This document shows positions 17,521-25,646 of a stretch of DNA of 64,000 bases, one piece after another. Where the stretch lies: NCBI RefSeq assembly GCF_002015085.1, contig NZ_MUXW01000003.1, forward strand, positions 124,001-188,000, in the 5' to 3' direction. The position numbers were made by a program, and so were the translations under genes. Position 1 is the stretch's first letter, and the number at the start of each line of letters is the position of its first letter. The notes under the pieces are model-generated. The model worked only from the letters and a program-made list of their open reading frames with translations, did not search any database and had not been told where the DNA came from. The DNA is from Glaesserella parasuis. Its GTDB lineage: Bacteria > Pseudomonadota > Gammaproteobacteria > Enterobacterales > Pasteurellaceae.

Positions 17521-18282
17521 ATGAACATTCCCCTGAGTTCTCTTTCTGTTTCTGATGTCACCGTTCGTTATAGCAACGGACACACGGCAATTCACGATGT
17601 TACTTTTCGCCTTGACGGTGGCACAATCTGTGCATTACTTGGGGTGAACGGCAGTGGCAAATCAACCTTATTTAAAAGCATTATGGGCTTAGTTCAGCCA
17701 AAAGGAAAGATTGAACTATGCGGACTGCCTGTAAATCAAGCCTTAAAACGCAATCTTGTTGCTTATGTGCCACAAAGTGAAGAAGTGGACTGGCAATTTC
17801 CTGTATCGGTTTATGATGTAGTAATGATGGGGCGTTATGGCTATATGAATTTTCTGCGTATCCCTTCTGCTGTGGATAAGCAAAAAGTTGCCGAAGCAAT
17901 GGATCGGGTCAATATTGCTCACCTTGCTGATCGTCAAATCGGCGAGCTTTCTGGGGGGCAGAAAAAACGCGTGTTTTTGGCACGTTCGCTTGCTCAAGAG
18001 AGCAAAATTATCTTACTTGACGAACCTTTCACTGGCGTGGACGTAAATACCGAAAATGCGATAATCGATCTGCTCAAACAGCTTCGGGATAGCGGTCACT
18101 TAATCCTAGTTTCTACCCATAATTTAGCCGCCGTACCAAGTTTTTGCGATCAAGCGGTAATGATTAATCGCACGGTGTTAGCAACAGGAACAATTGAAAC
18201 AACATTCACCCCTGAAAATCTTGAGCGAGTGTTTGGCGGTGTCTTGCGTTATCAGCAGTTACTCGGAGAACATAAGGAATAA
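17521..18282 (+). CDS. manganese/iron ABC transporter ATP-binding protein (SitB/YfeB family)
   Basis: A 253-residue ABC ATPase: Walker A G-V-N-G-S-G-K-S-T, signature L-S-G-G-Q-K-K-R, Walker B I-I-L-L-D-E-P-F and switch histidine S-T-H-N. It powers metal uptake with the two permeases that follow at 3-base spacing. The order binding protein, ATPase, permease, permease is that of sitABCD/yfeABCD. Confidence 0.92.
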   Translation: MNIPLSSLSVSDVTVRYSNGHTAIHDVTFRLDGGTICALLGVNGSGKSTLFKSIMGLVQPKGKIELCGLPVNQALKRNLVAYVPQSEEVDWQFPVSVYDVVMMGRYGYMNFLRIPSAVDKQKVAEAMDRVNIAHLADRQIGELSGGQKKRVFLARSLAQESKIILLDEPFTGVDVNTENAIIDLLKQLRDSGHLILVSTHNLAAVPSFCDQAVMINRTVLATGTIETTFTPENLERVFGGVLRYQQLLGEHKE

Positions 18283-18285
18283 TCA

Positions 18286-19158
18286 ATGCTTGAGTTACTG
18301 CTAGAACCTTTTTCCTACGATTATATGTTTAAAGCGATTGTGGTAAGCGGTGCAATCGGGGCGGTCTGTGCTTTTTTATCTGCCTATTTAATGCTTAAAG
18401 GCTGGTCGCTGATTGGTGATGCCTTATCGCACGCCGTTGTTCCTGGTGTTGCATTGGCTTATGCCTTGTCCCTGCCTTATGCTGTCGGGGCTTTCTTTTC
18501 GGGATTTCTTGCCACTATTGCTATTTTAGCGGTTAAATCCGTCACAAAATTACGAGAAGATGCGGTAATTGGCTTTATTTTTACCACCTTTTTTGCCTTA
18601 GGTTTATTGATTATTTCAATCAATCCAACCTCCGTTAATGTGCAATCCATCATTCTCGGCAATATCTTAGGTATTGCCGATGAAGATATGCTACAAGTGG
18701 TGATTATTTTATCGGTGTCACTCTTTTTTCTAGTGATTTACTGGAAAGATTTATTACTTGTCTTTTTTGATGAAATTCAAGCCAAAGCCGTAGGCATTTC
18801 GCCGATGCGACTTAAAGTGCTGTTTTTTAGCCTACTCAGTGCTTGTATCGTTGCAGCATTACAAAGTGTCGGTGCAATTTTAGTGATCGCAATGGTTGTT
18901 ACACCAGGGGCAACGGCGTATTTATTAACGGATAAATTCGGCAAATTATTGATTATCGCAATTTCACTTGGCGGTTTTAGTGGATTTTTTGGTGCTTATT
19001 TAAGCTATTTTGCTGATGGTGCGACAGGCGGATTTATTGTCACGCTACAAACCCTACTGTTTTTATTAGCGTTCTTCTTTGCCCCTAAATATGGTTTAGT
19101 TTCACGCAAATTTGCAAAAAATCCGGCCAAACCGACCGCTAGTCAAGGGGGGGAATAA
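18286..19158 (+). CDS. manganese/iron ABC transporter permease (SitC/YfeC family)
   Basis: A 290-residue polytopic permease of the ABC-3 (ZnuB-like) family. The family motif G-D-A-L-S-H-A-V-V-P-G-V-A is at about residues 45-57, and many helices follow. Its stop overlaps the start of the second permease gene (TAATG), typical of this operon. Nothing odd in length or sequence. Confidence 0.92.
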   Translation: MLELLLEPFSYDYMFKAIVVSGAIGAVCAFLSAYLMLKGWSLIGDALSHAVVPGVALAYALSLPYAVGAFFSGFLATIAILAVKSVTKLREDAVIGFIFTTFFALGLLIISINPTSVNVQSIILGNILGIADEDMLQVVIILSVSLFFLVIYWKDLLLVFFDEIQAKAVGISPMRLKVLFFSLLSACIVAALQSVGAILVIAMVVTPGATAYLLTDKFGKLLIIAISLGGFSGFFGAYLSYFADGATGGFIVTLQTLLFLLAFFFAPKYGLVSRKFAKNPAKPTASQGGE

Positions 19159-19988
19159 TGGACGCACTCTATCAATGGTTTGCTGAACCGCTTGCTTTCC
19201 CTTTTATACAACAAGCCTTAGTTATCGGTATTGTGGTTGCCATAATCTGTGCTGTGTTGTCCTGCTACTTAGTGCTAAAAGGTTGGTCGCTAATGGGCGA
19301 TGCCATCTCACACGCCGTATTACCAGGGATTGTGATTGCCTATCTGCTTGCCATTCCATTAGCAATCGGGGCTTTTGTTTCGGGTATTTTTTGTGCCGTT
19401 GCCGTGGGCTATCTCAAAGAAAATAGTCGCATTAAAGAAGATACGGTAATGGGGATCGTCTTTTCAGGAATGTTTGCGTTAGGCTTAGTGATGTTTGCCA
19501 AAGTTGAAACCGATCAACATTTAATGCACATCTTATTTGGTGACCTACTTGGGATTACCAACAGTGAATTTTACCAAACCCTAGCTATCTCTCTTGTGGT
19601 GTTATTAGTTATCTTAGTGAAACGCCGAGATTTCCTACTATACTGCTTCGATGCCAGCCACACTCGCACCGTTGGCTTTAATATCAAAGTGTTACATTAC
19701 AGCTTACTGGTTTTATTGGCATTAGTGATCATTAGTGCAATGCAAGTAGTTGGCGTGATTTTAGTGGTCGCAATGTTGATTACCCCAGGGATCACAGGCT
19801 ACACACTTGCCAAACGCTTTGACCGAATGCTGCTGATCGCCATCTTTACTGCGGTAAATAGTGCTTTCTGGGGCGTGTTTTTAAGTTTCCATTTTGATGT
19901 CGCCACAGGACCTTGTATTGTGTTGTTGCAAGCGGTAGGGTTTTTAGGGGCGTTAGGAATCAATAAATTTAGGGGCTGTCCTAGATAA
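19158..19988 (+). CDS. manganese/iron ABC transporter permease (SitD/YfeD family), 3' end replaced by IS sequence
   Basis: Second ABC-3 family permease, with the motif G-D-A-I-S-H-A-V-L-P-G-I-V near residue 48. The reading frame enters the left inverted repeat of the IS element at 19972. The last five residues (R-G-C-P-R) and the stop are therefore encoded by IS DNA, and the native C-terminal tail is lost. At 276 aa it is only slightly shorter than its relatives. All core helices appear present, so the protein may still work. Past the IS the old frame could have continued, but I cannot reconstruct the tail reliably. Confidence 0.88.
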   Translation: MDALYQWFAEPLAFPFIQQALVIGIVVAIICAVLSCYLVLKGWSLMGDAISHAVLPGIVIAYLLAIPLAIGAFVSGIFCAVAVGYLKENSRIKEDTVMGIVFSGMFALGLVMFAKVETDQHLMHILFGDLLGITNSEFYQTLAISLVVLLVILVKRRDFLLYCFDASHTRTVGFNIKVLHYSLLVLLALVIISAMQVVGVILVVAMLITPGITGYTLAKRFDRMLLIAIFTAVNSAFWGVFLSFHFDVATGPCIVLLQAVGFLGALGINKFRGCPR

Positions 19989-20691
19989 CGACTAAAAGCT
20001 CTATTTTAGGTTAAAATAACCAAATGAGAAAAAGTCGTCTAAGTCAGCATAAACAAAATAAACTCATTGAGCTGTTTGTGGCAGGTGTCACTGCTCGAAC
20101 AGCGGCTGAGTTGGTAAATGTAAATAAAACGACAGCAGCCCATTACTTCTATCGTCTGCAATTGCTTATCTATCAAAACAGTCCACATATGGAGATGTTT
20201 GAAGGTGAAATTGAAGCCGATGAAAGCTATTTTGGCGGCACTCGCAAAGGTAAACGAGGTCGTGGAGCTGTGGGTAAAACCGCTGTATTCGGGCTTTTAA
20301 AGTGTGATGGTAAGGTGTATACCGTCGTTGTACCGAATATTCAATCTGCGACACTTTTACCGATTATTCGAGAAAAGGTGAAGCCTGACAGCATTGTTTA
20401 CACCGATTTTTATCGAAGCTATGATGTTCTTGATGTGAGTGAGTTTAATCATTTTCGTATCAATCACAGTACTCATTTCGCAGAAAAACAAAATCATATA
20501 AACGGAATTGAGAATTTTTGGAACCAAGCTAAACATCATTTACGCAAGTTTAACGGTATTCCCAAAGCACATTTTGAGTTGTATTTGAAGGAATGCGAAT
20601 GGCGTTTTAATCACGGTAACTTAAAATCTCAAATTTCCATTTTAAAACAATTAGTTAAGGGCAGCTTAAGTTAGTTATCTAGGACAGCCCC
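19972..20691 (+). mobile_element. IS1016-like insertion sequence (IS1595 family)
   Basis: A 720-bp element bounded by perfect 18-bp inverted repeats: GGGGCTGTCCTAGATAAC at 19972-19989, with its exact complement at 20674-20691. It holds one transposase gene. The flanks are A/T-rich and near-identical (TAAATTTA before, TTAAATTA after), consistent with an 8-bp target duplication that has drifted or shifted, but an exact duplication is not seen. It landed in the 3' end of the sitD-like permease gene. Confidence 0.92.
20024..20674 (+). CDS. IS1016-like transposase (IS1595 family, ISXO2-like DDE domain)
   Basis: A 216-residue transposase. An N-terminal helix-turn-helix-like region (residues 10-45) is followed by the ISXO2-like domain with E-I-E-A-D-E-S-Y-F-G-G near residue 64 (first Asp), V-Y-T-D-F-Y-R-S-Y (second Asp), and H-I-N-G-I-E-N-F-W-N (Asn/Glu region). 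It reads as an intact frame across the whole element, so the IS may still be mobile. IS1016 relatives are common in Haemophilus and Neisseria. Confidence 0.92.
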   Translation: MRKSRLSQHKQNKLIELFVAGVTARTAAELVNVNKTTAAHYFYRLQLLIYQNSPHMEMFEGEIEADESYFGGTRKGKRGRGAVGKTAVFGLLKCDGKVYTVVVPNIQSATLLPIIREKVKPDSIVYTDFYRSYDVLDVSEFNHFRINHSTHFAEKQNHINGIENFWNQAKHHLRKFNGIPKAHFELYLKECEWRFNHGNLKSQISILKQLVKGSLS

Positions 20692-20857
20692 TTAAATTAA
20701 TATCAAGCTGTGTTGTATTGATCAAGAACGTTCCCCCTGAATAATCAGGGGGATCTCTCCTATCCACCATTTAGGGTTTTCCCTAAATCAATATCAAATT
20801 AGCGGTTGTGTTAGCTTGACTGAGCCTACTCTCTGCTATTTTTAAAAGAGGTGTACT

Positions 20858-22219
20858 ATGAGTGAAAATACAAAACCTGAACGGCAGTCTTGGTCTAGTC
20901 AATTAACCTATATTTTAACTGTCGCAGGGGCAACAGTCGGTTTCGGTGCGACTTGGCGTTTCCCTTATCTTGTAGGGGAAAACGGCGGTGGTGCTTATGT
21001 TTTCCTTTTCTGTATTGCGATGATTGTAATCGGTATTCCGATGATTTTAGTTGAAAATGTGATCGGTCGTCGTATGCAAGTCAATTCCATTGATGCCTTC
21101 GGTGGCAGTGCGAATGGCAAAAAAATCCATTCTGCGTGGAAAATTCTCGGCTATATGGGGCTACTGGGTTCTGTCGGTATCTTAGCCTACTATATGGTAT
21201 TAGGCGGTTGGGTACTCACCTATATCGGTAGTTTAGCAACAGGCGGCTTAGATCTCTCTTCGCCAGTCACAATTGAAACCACATCTGCCTACTTTAAAGA
21301 TAACATTCAAAACAATCCATTAAGAGTTATTCTTTATACGGGAGTTTTTGTTGCAGTAAACTACTTTATCCTGATTAGAGGTATTAAAGAGGGGATCGAG
21401 CGTTCTGTAAAACTACTGATGCCACTACTCTTTGTCTTCTTAATCATTATGATTATTCGTAATGTCACCTTACCTGGTGCGACCGAAGGTATCAGTTTCT
21501 ACCTTATCCCAGATTTCTCAAAAATTACACCGAAGCTCTTTGTCTTCGTATTAGGACAAGTGTTCTTCGCACTCAGTCTTGGTTTTGGGGTATTAATTAC
21601 CTTATCAAGCTACTTGTCTAAACAAGAAAATCTAGTCAAAACCGCAACAATTACAGGGGTTATTAATACCTTAATTGCCCTTGCTGCTGGCTTTATGATT
21701 TTCCCATCACTCTTTACCTTTAATGTTGCCCCGAACTCAGGACCAACATTAGTGTTCCAAAGCTTACCGATTGTGTTCTCACATATGTGGGCAGGTACAA
21801 TCTTTGCGATTATCTTCTTTGGTTTATTAATCACTGCGGCACTCACTACATCAATTACCATCTATGAAGTTTTGATTACCGCATTGCAAGAAAAAACTAA
21901 ACTGAGCCGTAAACAAGCGATCACCTTGACATTATTCGGTATCTTCATTGTGGGTAATATCCCATCAGTGCTTGGCGATAACGTTTGGAGCAATGTCAAA
22001 ATTGCAGGTATGAGCATTTTTGATGCGTTCGACTACATAAGCGGTAACATTCTCTTCGTTTTAACCGCATTAGGTAGTGCGATTTTCGTCGGCTATGTAT
22101 TGAAAGATGAGGCGAAGAAAGAGTTAAATACCAGTGAAAAATTCACAAACATTTGGTTTAGCTACGTCCGTTATGTTATTCCTGTACTGATTATTGTGAT
22201 TTTTGTGAATTCGCTTTAA
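20858..22219 (+). CDS. sodium-dependent transporter, NSS/SNF family
   Basis: A 453-residue transporter of the neurotransmitter:sodium symporter family (LeuT fold) with 11-12 helices. The unwound first helix with sodium/substrate residues is visible near residue 25 (G-A-T-V-G-F-G-A-T-W-R-F-P-Y), and the G-G-G-A-Y-V-F segment follows. It probably imports an amino acid with Na+, which would use the gradient made by Na+-NQR; the substrate is unknown. Preceded by AAGAGGTG before the ATG. It converges with trkH over a shared terminator. Confidence 0.88.
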   Translation: MSENTKPERQSWSSQLTYILTVAGATVGFGATWRFPYLVGENGGGAYVFLFCIAMIVIGIPMILVENVIGRRMQVNSIDAFGGSANGKKIHSAWKILGYMGLLGSVGILAYYMVLGGWVLTYIGSLATGGLDLSSPVTIETTSAYFKDNIQNNPLRVILYTGVFVAVNYFILIRGIKEGIERSVKLLMPLLFVFLIIMIIRNVTLPGATEGISFYLIPDFSKITPKLFVFVLGQVFFALSLGFGVLITLSSYLSKQENLVKTATITGVINTLIALAAGFMIFPSLFTFNVAPNSGPTLVFQSLPIVFSHMWAGTIFAIIFFGLLITAALTTSITIYEVLITALQEKTKLSRKQAITLTLFGIFIVGNIPSVLGDNVWSNVKIAGMSIFDAFDYISGNILFVLTALGSAIFVGYVLKDEAKKELNTSEKFTNIWFSYVRYVIPVLIIVIFVNSL

Positions 22220-22231
22220 TAGGTAATATGA

Positions 22232-22274
22232 AAGCGGTGAGAAAGTTGTAAAAAATACAATATTCTCACCGCTT
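22232..22274. terminator. bidirectional terminator between the sodium symporter gene and trkH
   Basis: AAGCGGTGAGAA (22232-22243) and TTCTCACCGCTT (22263-22274) form a perfect 12-bp stem between two convergent genes. The arms contain the AAGCGGT uptake-signal core. Confidence 0.75.
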
Positions 22275-22331
22275 CTGTTTAGTGGGTATAATAGTAAATA
22301 AAATCTAATAAAGGAGGATACTACTAATCTC

Positions 22332-23816
22332 TTAATCTATCCAAAAGCTCGGGCTGAGAATAACCAACAAGGTAAACACTTCCAAACGCCCACAAACCAT
22401 TGCAAACGTTAATACCCATTTTGCACTATCAGGAATTTGAGTAAAGTTACTGCTGACCGTACCTAACGCTGGTCCAAGGTTATTTAGGCTGGCAATCACC
22501 GCATTTAATGCATCGAAAGTTTCCATACCACAAGCAATAGTCGCCAGCCAACAGACCACAAATACAAAGAAATAGGCTGAAAAGAATGCCCATACCCCTT
22601 CCACAATCCGCTCTGATAAAACGTGTTTACCCAATTTGATCGGCTGAATAACATTTGGGTGAATAAAGCGGTGGATTTCTCGTTTTCCTTGCAAATAAAG
22701 CAACAACACACGGAACATTTTCAAACCGCCGCCCGTTGAACCTGCACAGCCACCAATAAATGAAGCAAGCACTAATAACAATGGCAAGAAAGACGGCCAC
22801 TGGCTAAAATCATTGGTAGTAAAACCTGCCGTAGTCGAAATAGAGACCGACTGGAACAAGGCTTGAATAAAGGTCACAGAGTGATCGTCAAAATAGTTAT
22901 AAATCAGCAACACTCCAAAACAGATCACAAATAACGCTAACTGAACCGTAATAAAAAAGTGGAATTCGTAATCTTTCCAATACAAACCAAGAAAATTCGA
23001 CTTATTATTGCCTTTGTAGCGATCATTAAACTGATCAAACACCGCAAAATGCAGAGCAAAGTTACAGGAAGAGATCAATAAGAACAGCACTGTAATCAAA
23101 TCAATCGTTGGACTGTTAAAGTAGCCGATACTTGCATCGTGGGTTGAAAATCCGCCAATTGCCACCGTGGCAAAACTATGGGAAATTGCATCAAAACCGT
23201 TCATACCTGCCAACCAGTAAGCAACAGCACACAGCACCGTCAAAGAGAGATAAATCAGCCACAATGCTTTTGCCGTTTCTGCAATCCGTGGACGCATTTT
23301 CTGTTCTTTCAACGGGCCAGGCATTTCCGCACGGTATAACTGCATTCCCCCAATGCCTAATAACGGAATAATGGCTACCGCAAGCACGATGATCCCCATT
23401 CCGCCGAGCCATTGTAGGAACTGACGATAAAATAAAATCGCTTTTGGCAGCTGATCTAGCCCTGTAATTACTGTTGCCCCTGTTGTTGTTAAACCTGAAA
23501 AAGACTCAAAAATAGACTCAGAGAAATTCAAATCAGGGTTTTCCAACAGAATAAATGGCACAGCCCCCAGCGACCCTAGCACCACCCAAAACAGCACCAC
23601 GATTAGAAAACCTTCACGGGAACGTAGCTCTTGCTTATATTTTCGACAAAACCACCACAAAGCCGTACCGACACTGAAATTCAGCACAAAGGCCTCCAAA
23701 AACGCACGACCACCGCCGTCATCATAAATCAACGCCACAAACGCTGGCACAAGCATCGTGAAAGAAAAACACATCACCAAAATGCCAACAATACGCATAA
23801 TTGAAAAAAATTGCAC
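22332..23816 (-). CDS. trkH: Trk potassium uptake channel subunit
   Basis: A 494-residue membrane protein of the TrkH/KtrB superfamily, the K+-translocating subunit that works with TrkA. It shows the four-fold pore-loop repeat with selectivity glycines, e.g. S-G-L-T-T-T-G-A-T, S-I-S-T-T-A-G-F-T and N-N-L-G-P. At the C-terminus it ends S-P-S-F-W-I-D. Similar length to E. coli TrkH (483 aa). No trkA is nearby. A perfect 18-bp palindrome lies about 70 bases upstream of its start. Confidence 0.93.
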   Translation of the reverse strand: MQFFSIMRIVGILVMCFSFTMLVPAFVALIYDDGGGRAFLEAFVLNFSVGTALWWFCRKYKQELRSREGFLIVVLFWVVLGSLGAVPFILLENPDLNFSESIFESFSGLTTTGATVITGLDQLPKAILFYRQFLQWLGGMGIIVLAVAIIPLLGIGGMQLYRAEMPGPLKEQKMRPRIAETAKALWLIYLSLTVLCAVAYWLAGMNGFDAISHSFATVAIGGFSTHDASIGYFNSPTIDLITVLFLLISSCNFALHFAVFDQFNDRYKGNNKSNFLGLYWKDYEFHFFITVQLALFVICFGVLLIYNYFDDHSVTFIQALFQSVSISTTAGFTTNDFSQWPSFLPLLLVLASFIGGCAGSTGGGLKMFRVLLLYLQGKREIHRFIHPNVIQPIKLGKHVLSERIVEGVWAFFSAYFFVFVVCWLATIACGMETFDALNAVIASLNNLGPALGTVSSNFTQIPDSAKWVLTFAMVCGRLEVFTLLVILSPSFWID

Positions 23817-23884
23817 AGGGAAATCCTTTAAATAATAAGATAATGAAATGGTACTCTGCTTTTTGCACGAGTCAAATCATTTGA

Positions 23885-23902
23885 AAACCAAGATCTTGGT
23901 TT
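23885..23902. promoter_or_regulatory. perfect 18-bp palindrome upstream of trkH
   Basis: AAACCAAGATCTTGGTTT is self-complementary over all 18 bases and lies 69-86 bases before the trkH start codon. It has the form of an operator for a dimeric regulator. The regulator is unknown and a simple hairpin role is possible. Confidence 0.45.
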
Positions 23903-24018
23903 ATAAGCGGTGAGATAAATTTTGCATTTTACGAAGAATAAATTTTACTCTGTCTTTGTTCTAATTTTTCAATGACCAAATTGGTTTCACCATATTCAAT
24001 TTAGGCATACTCATTTGT

Positions 24019-24243
24019 TTACATCACTAATTTTTTCGCCATATCTTCTTTAAACCATTGATTAATTTCTCTCATCTCTCGAATTTTATCGTGAATTTCC
24101 ATTGCCGTTCTAAACAATGCTGGTTTATCTGCACTGACTAAGCCAAATAATACGGACGAGATAGTTACTGTACTTAATAGCGTAACAATAGAAACACTAT
24201 TTGCCGCCAACTTTCCAAACGTTTCAAAGCGAACTGCATATGC
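24019..24243 (-). pseudogene. unrecognised ORF remnant without a usable start
   Basis: The frame is open for 74 codons between an upstream TAA (24244-24246) and the stop. It reads with normal-looking protein composition: a hydrophobic helix (V-S-I-V-T-L-L-S-T-V-T-I-S-S-V-L-F-G-L) and a charged helical tail (K-I-R-E-M-R-E-I-N-Q-W-F-K-E-D-M). The only start is a TTG at 24210 with no ribosome site. It looks like the 3' part of a small membrane-protein gene that has lost its beginning. It fills part of the 476-base gap between trkH and the Cof phosphatase; I see nothing else there but the palindrome at 23885. Confidence 0.35.
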
Positions 24244-24292
24244 TTATAACGAAAATGTAAATGATGCTCTAATTTTACAAAATAAGATTTGT

Positions 24293-25138
24293 TCAATTCC
24301 ACGCTCTTGAATTACATATTTTATCTAGCTGAAATAATTGTCTAAGATATTGAGCTACTGCCTCATCTTTATTTTCACCAATTTGCTCATTATTTGGTAA
24401 AGCCTGTTTTAAACGAGGATCTGCATTACCCATTAGACAGCCTTTTCCTGCTTGGGATAGCATTTCAATATCATTCATTCCATCGCCAAAAGCAATACAA
24501 TCTTTCAAGGTATAGCCTCGTAACTTGACTAAGTCTGCAAGTGTATTTGCTTTACAAACGCCTTTATTCATCATTTCAAGGCATTGAGGGGTAGAATAAG
24601 TAATTTGTAGTAAATCACCATAATGATGTCGCACAAATTGCTCGACAGGTAACAAGTCTTCAGGCGTTTTTCCAATAAAGAACACTTTTTCAGTTTTTTT
24701 ACCGTGATGTTGCTGAAAATCTACCACTTGATACATAAAGCCAGAGTCTTGGTGATATTTTCGTAATTGTTCGATTTCAATATTAATGAACCATCCATCA
24801 CCTTGATAGCTATTAATGAAGACTCGCTTAGGATCAAAGGGTGTTTCGCTCATTATCTTAAAAGCAATCTCTTCAGGAATATGATTTTGATAAAGCAATT
24901 CGCCAGAAAGGTTATTTCCTCTTGCTCCATTAGATGTAACTAGCATTGCATCACTCACGCCAACTTTACTAATAATATGTTTAACATCAGGGTAATTTCT
25001 GCCTGTAGCTAGAAAAATATCGACACCACGTTGTGAAAGTTTGCGTAATGTTTCGATAGTAAAATCGCCAATGCGGTGATTTGCATTAAGTAATGTGCCA
25101 TCAAGATCAGAAATAATTGCACGAAAAGGTAAGGCCAT
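24293..25138 (-). CDS. Cof-type HAD phosphatase, YigL-like
   Basis: A 281-residue HAD-superfamily IIB phosphatase. Motif I D-L-D-G-T-L-L is at residues 11-17, motif II is in F-L-A-T-G-R-N-Y, and motif IV G-D-G-M-N-D-I-E-M-L is near residue 230. The N-terminal half resembles E. coli YigL (pyridoxal phosphate and sugar-phosphate phosphatase), including V-T-S-N-G-A-R-G after the motif II region. Substrate is not certain. It is divergent from the leu leader region. Confidence 0.85.
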   Translation of the reverse strand: MALPFRAIISDLDGTLLNANHRIGDFTIETLRKLSQRGVDIFLATGRNYPDVKHIISKVGVSDAMLVTSNGARGNNLSGELLYQNHIPEEIAFKIMSETPFDPKRVFINSYQGDGWFINIEIEQLRKYHQDSGFMYQVVDFQQHHGKKTEKVFFIGKTPEDLLPVEQFVRHHYGDLLQITYSTPQCLEMMNKGVCKANTLADLVKLRGYTLKDCIAFGDGMNDIEMLSQAGKGCLMGNADPRLKQALPNNEQIGENKDEAVAQYLRQLFQLDKICNSRAWN

Positions 25139-25425
25139 AGAAATTCCTTTATCATTTTGAAATGGTAGTTAAGCCTAACAAATTTATTTTATCATCGCAA
25201 AAGAAAGCATACATTTTTTGTTTGTGATTAAGCTACGGTTAAAAAATAGCAAAATAATATAAAAAATACTAAACATCATTTTTTGCTGAAAAAAAATGAT
25301 ATTTATGCGTTATACATTACAGGGGTTTATATTAATCACTAGTTAGTCTAAATTTTTTAGCATATTTAACTATTTTAATTACCTAAAAATACACAGAAAA
25401 CGTTTGCGCTAAGTATAAAATGCTA

Positions 25426-25453
25426 TTGACATTACTCCATTTGAAGTTAATAT
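25426..25453 (+). promoter_or_regulatory. sigma-70 promoter of the leucine leader
   Basis: TTGACA (25426-25431) and TAATAT (25448-25453) with a 16-base spacer lie 44 bases before the leader peptide ATG. The rest of the 358-base gap back to the Cof phosphatase is AT-rich, and I see no gene in it. Confidence 0.65.
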
Positions 25454-25496
25454 ATGTTCAATTTCTGAATAACAATGCAAACATAAACACACAACT

Positions 25497-25553
25497 ATGG
25501 TAAAACTTTTAACTCTTAACCTGCTGGGATTCACGCATTCTGTGCGAGGATAA
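25497..25553 (+). CDS. leuL: leu operon leader peptide
   Basis: An 18-residue ORF, M-V-K-L-L-T-L-N-L-L-G-F-T-H-S-V-R-G, holds five leucine codons within residues 4-10 (CTT, TTA, CTT, CTG, CTG). It lies between a strong promoter and a terminator that precedes leuA. This is the layout of a transcription attenuator: when charged leucyl-tRNA is scarce the ribosome stalls on the Leu codons and the terminator does not form. Too short for normal gene callers. Confidence 0.85.
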   Translation: MVKLLTLNLLGFTHSVRG

Positions 25554-25587
25554 GGCTCGGTTAGAGAAAAGTTCACTACCCACACTT

Positions 25588-25618
25588 AGCCCGCACGTCA
25601 AAATGTGGGCTTTTTTTT
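25588..25618 (+). terminator. leucine attenuator terminator
   Basis: The stem AGCCCGCA / TGTGGGCT (one G-T pair) is followed directly by eight T. It sits 34 bases after the leader peptide stop and 28 bases before leuA. Upstream segments around 25530-25570 could form the competing structure, but I did not fold them. Confidence 0.8.
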
Positions 25619-25646
25619 ATCGAATACATTTTAAGAGGTACTTTAT

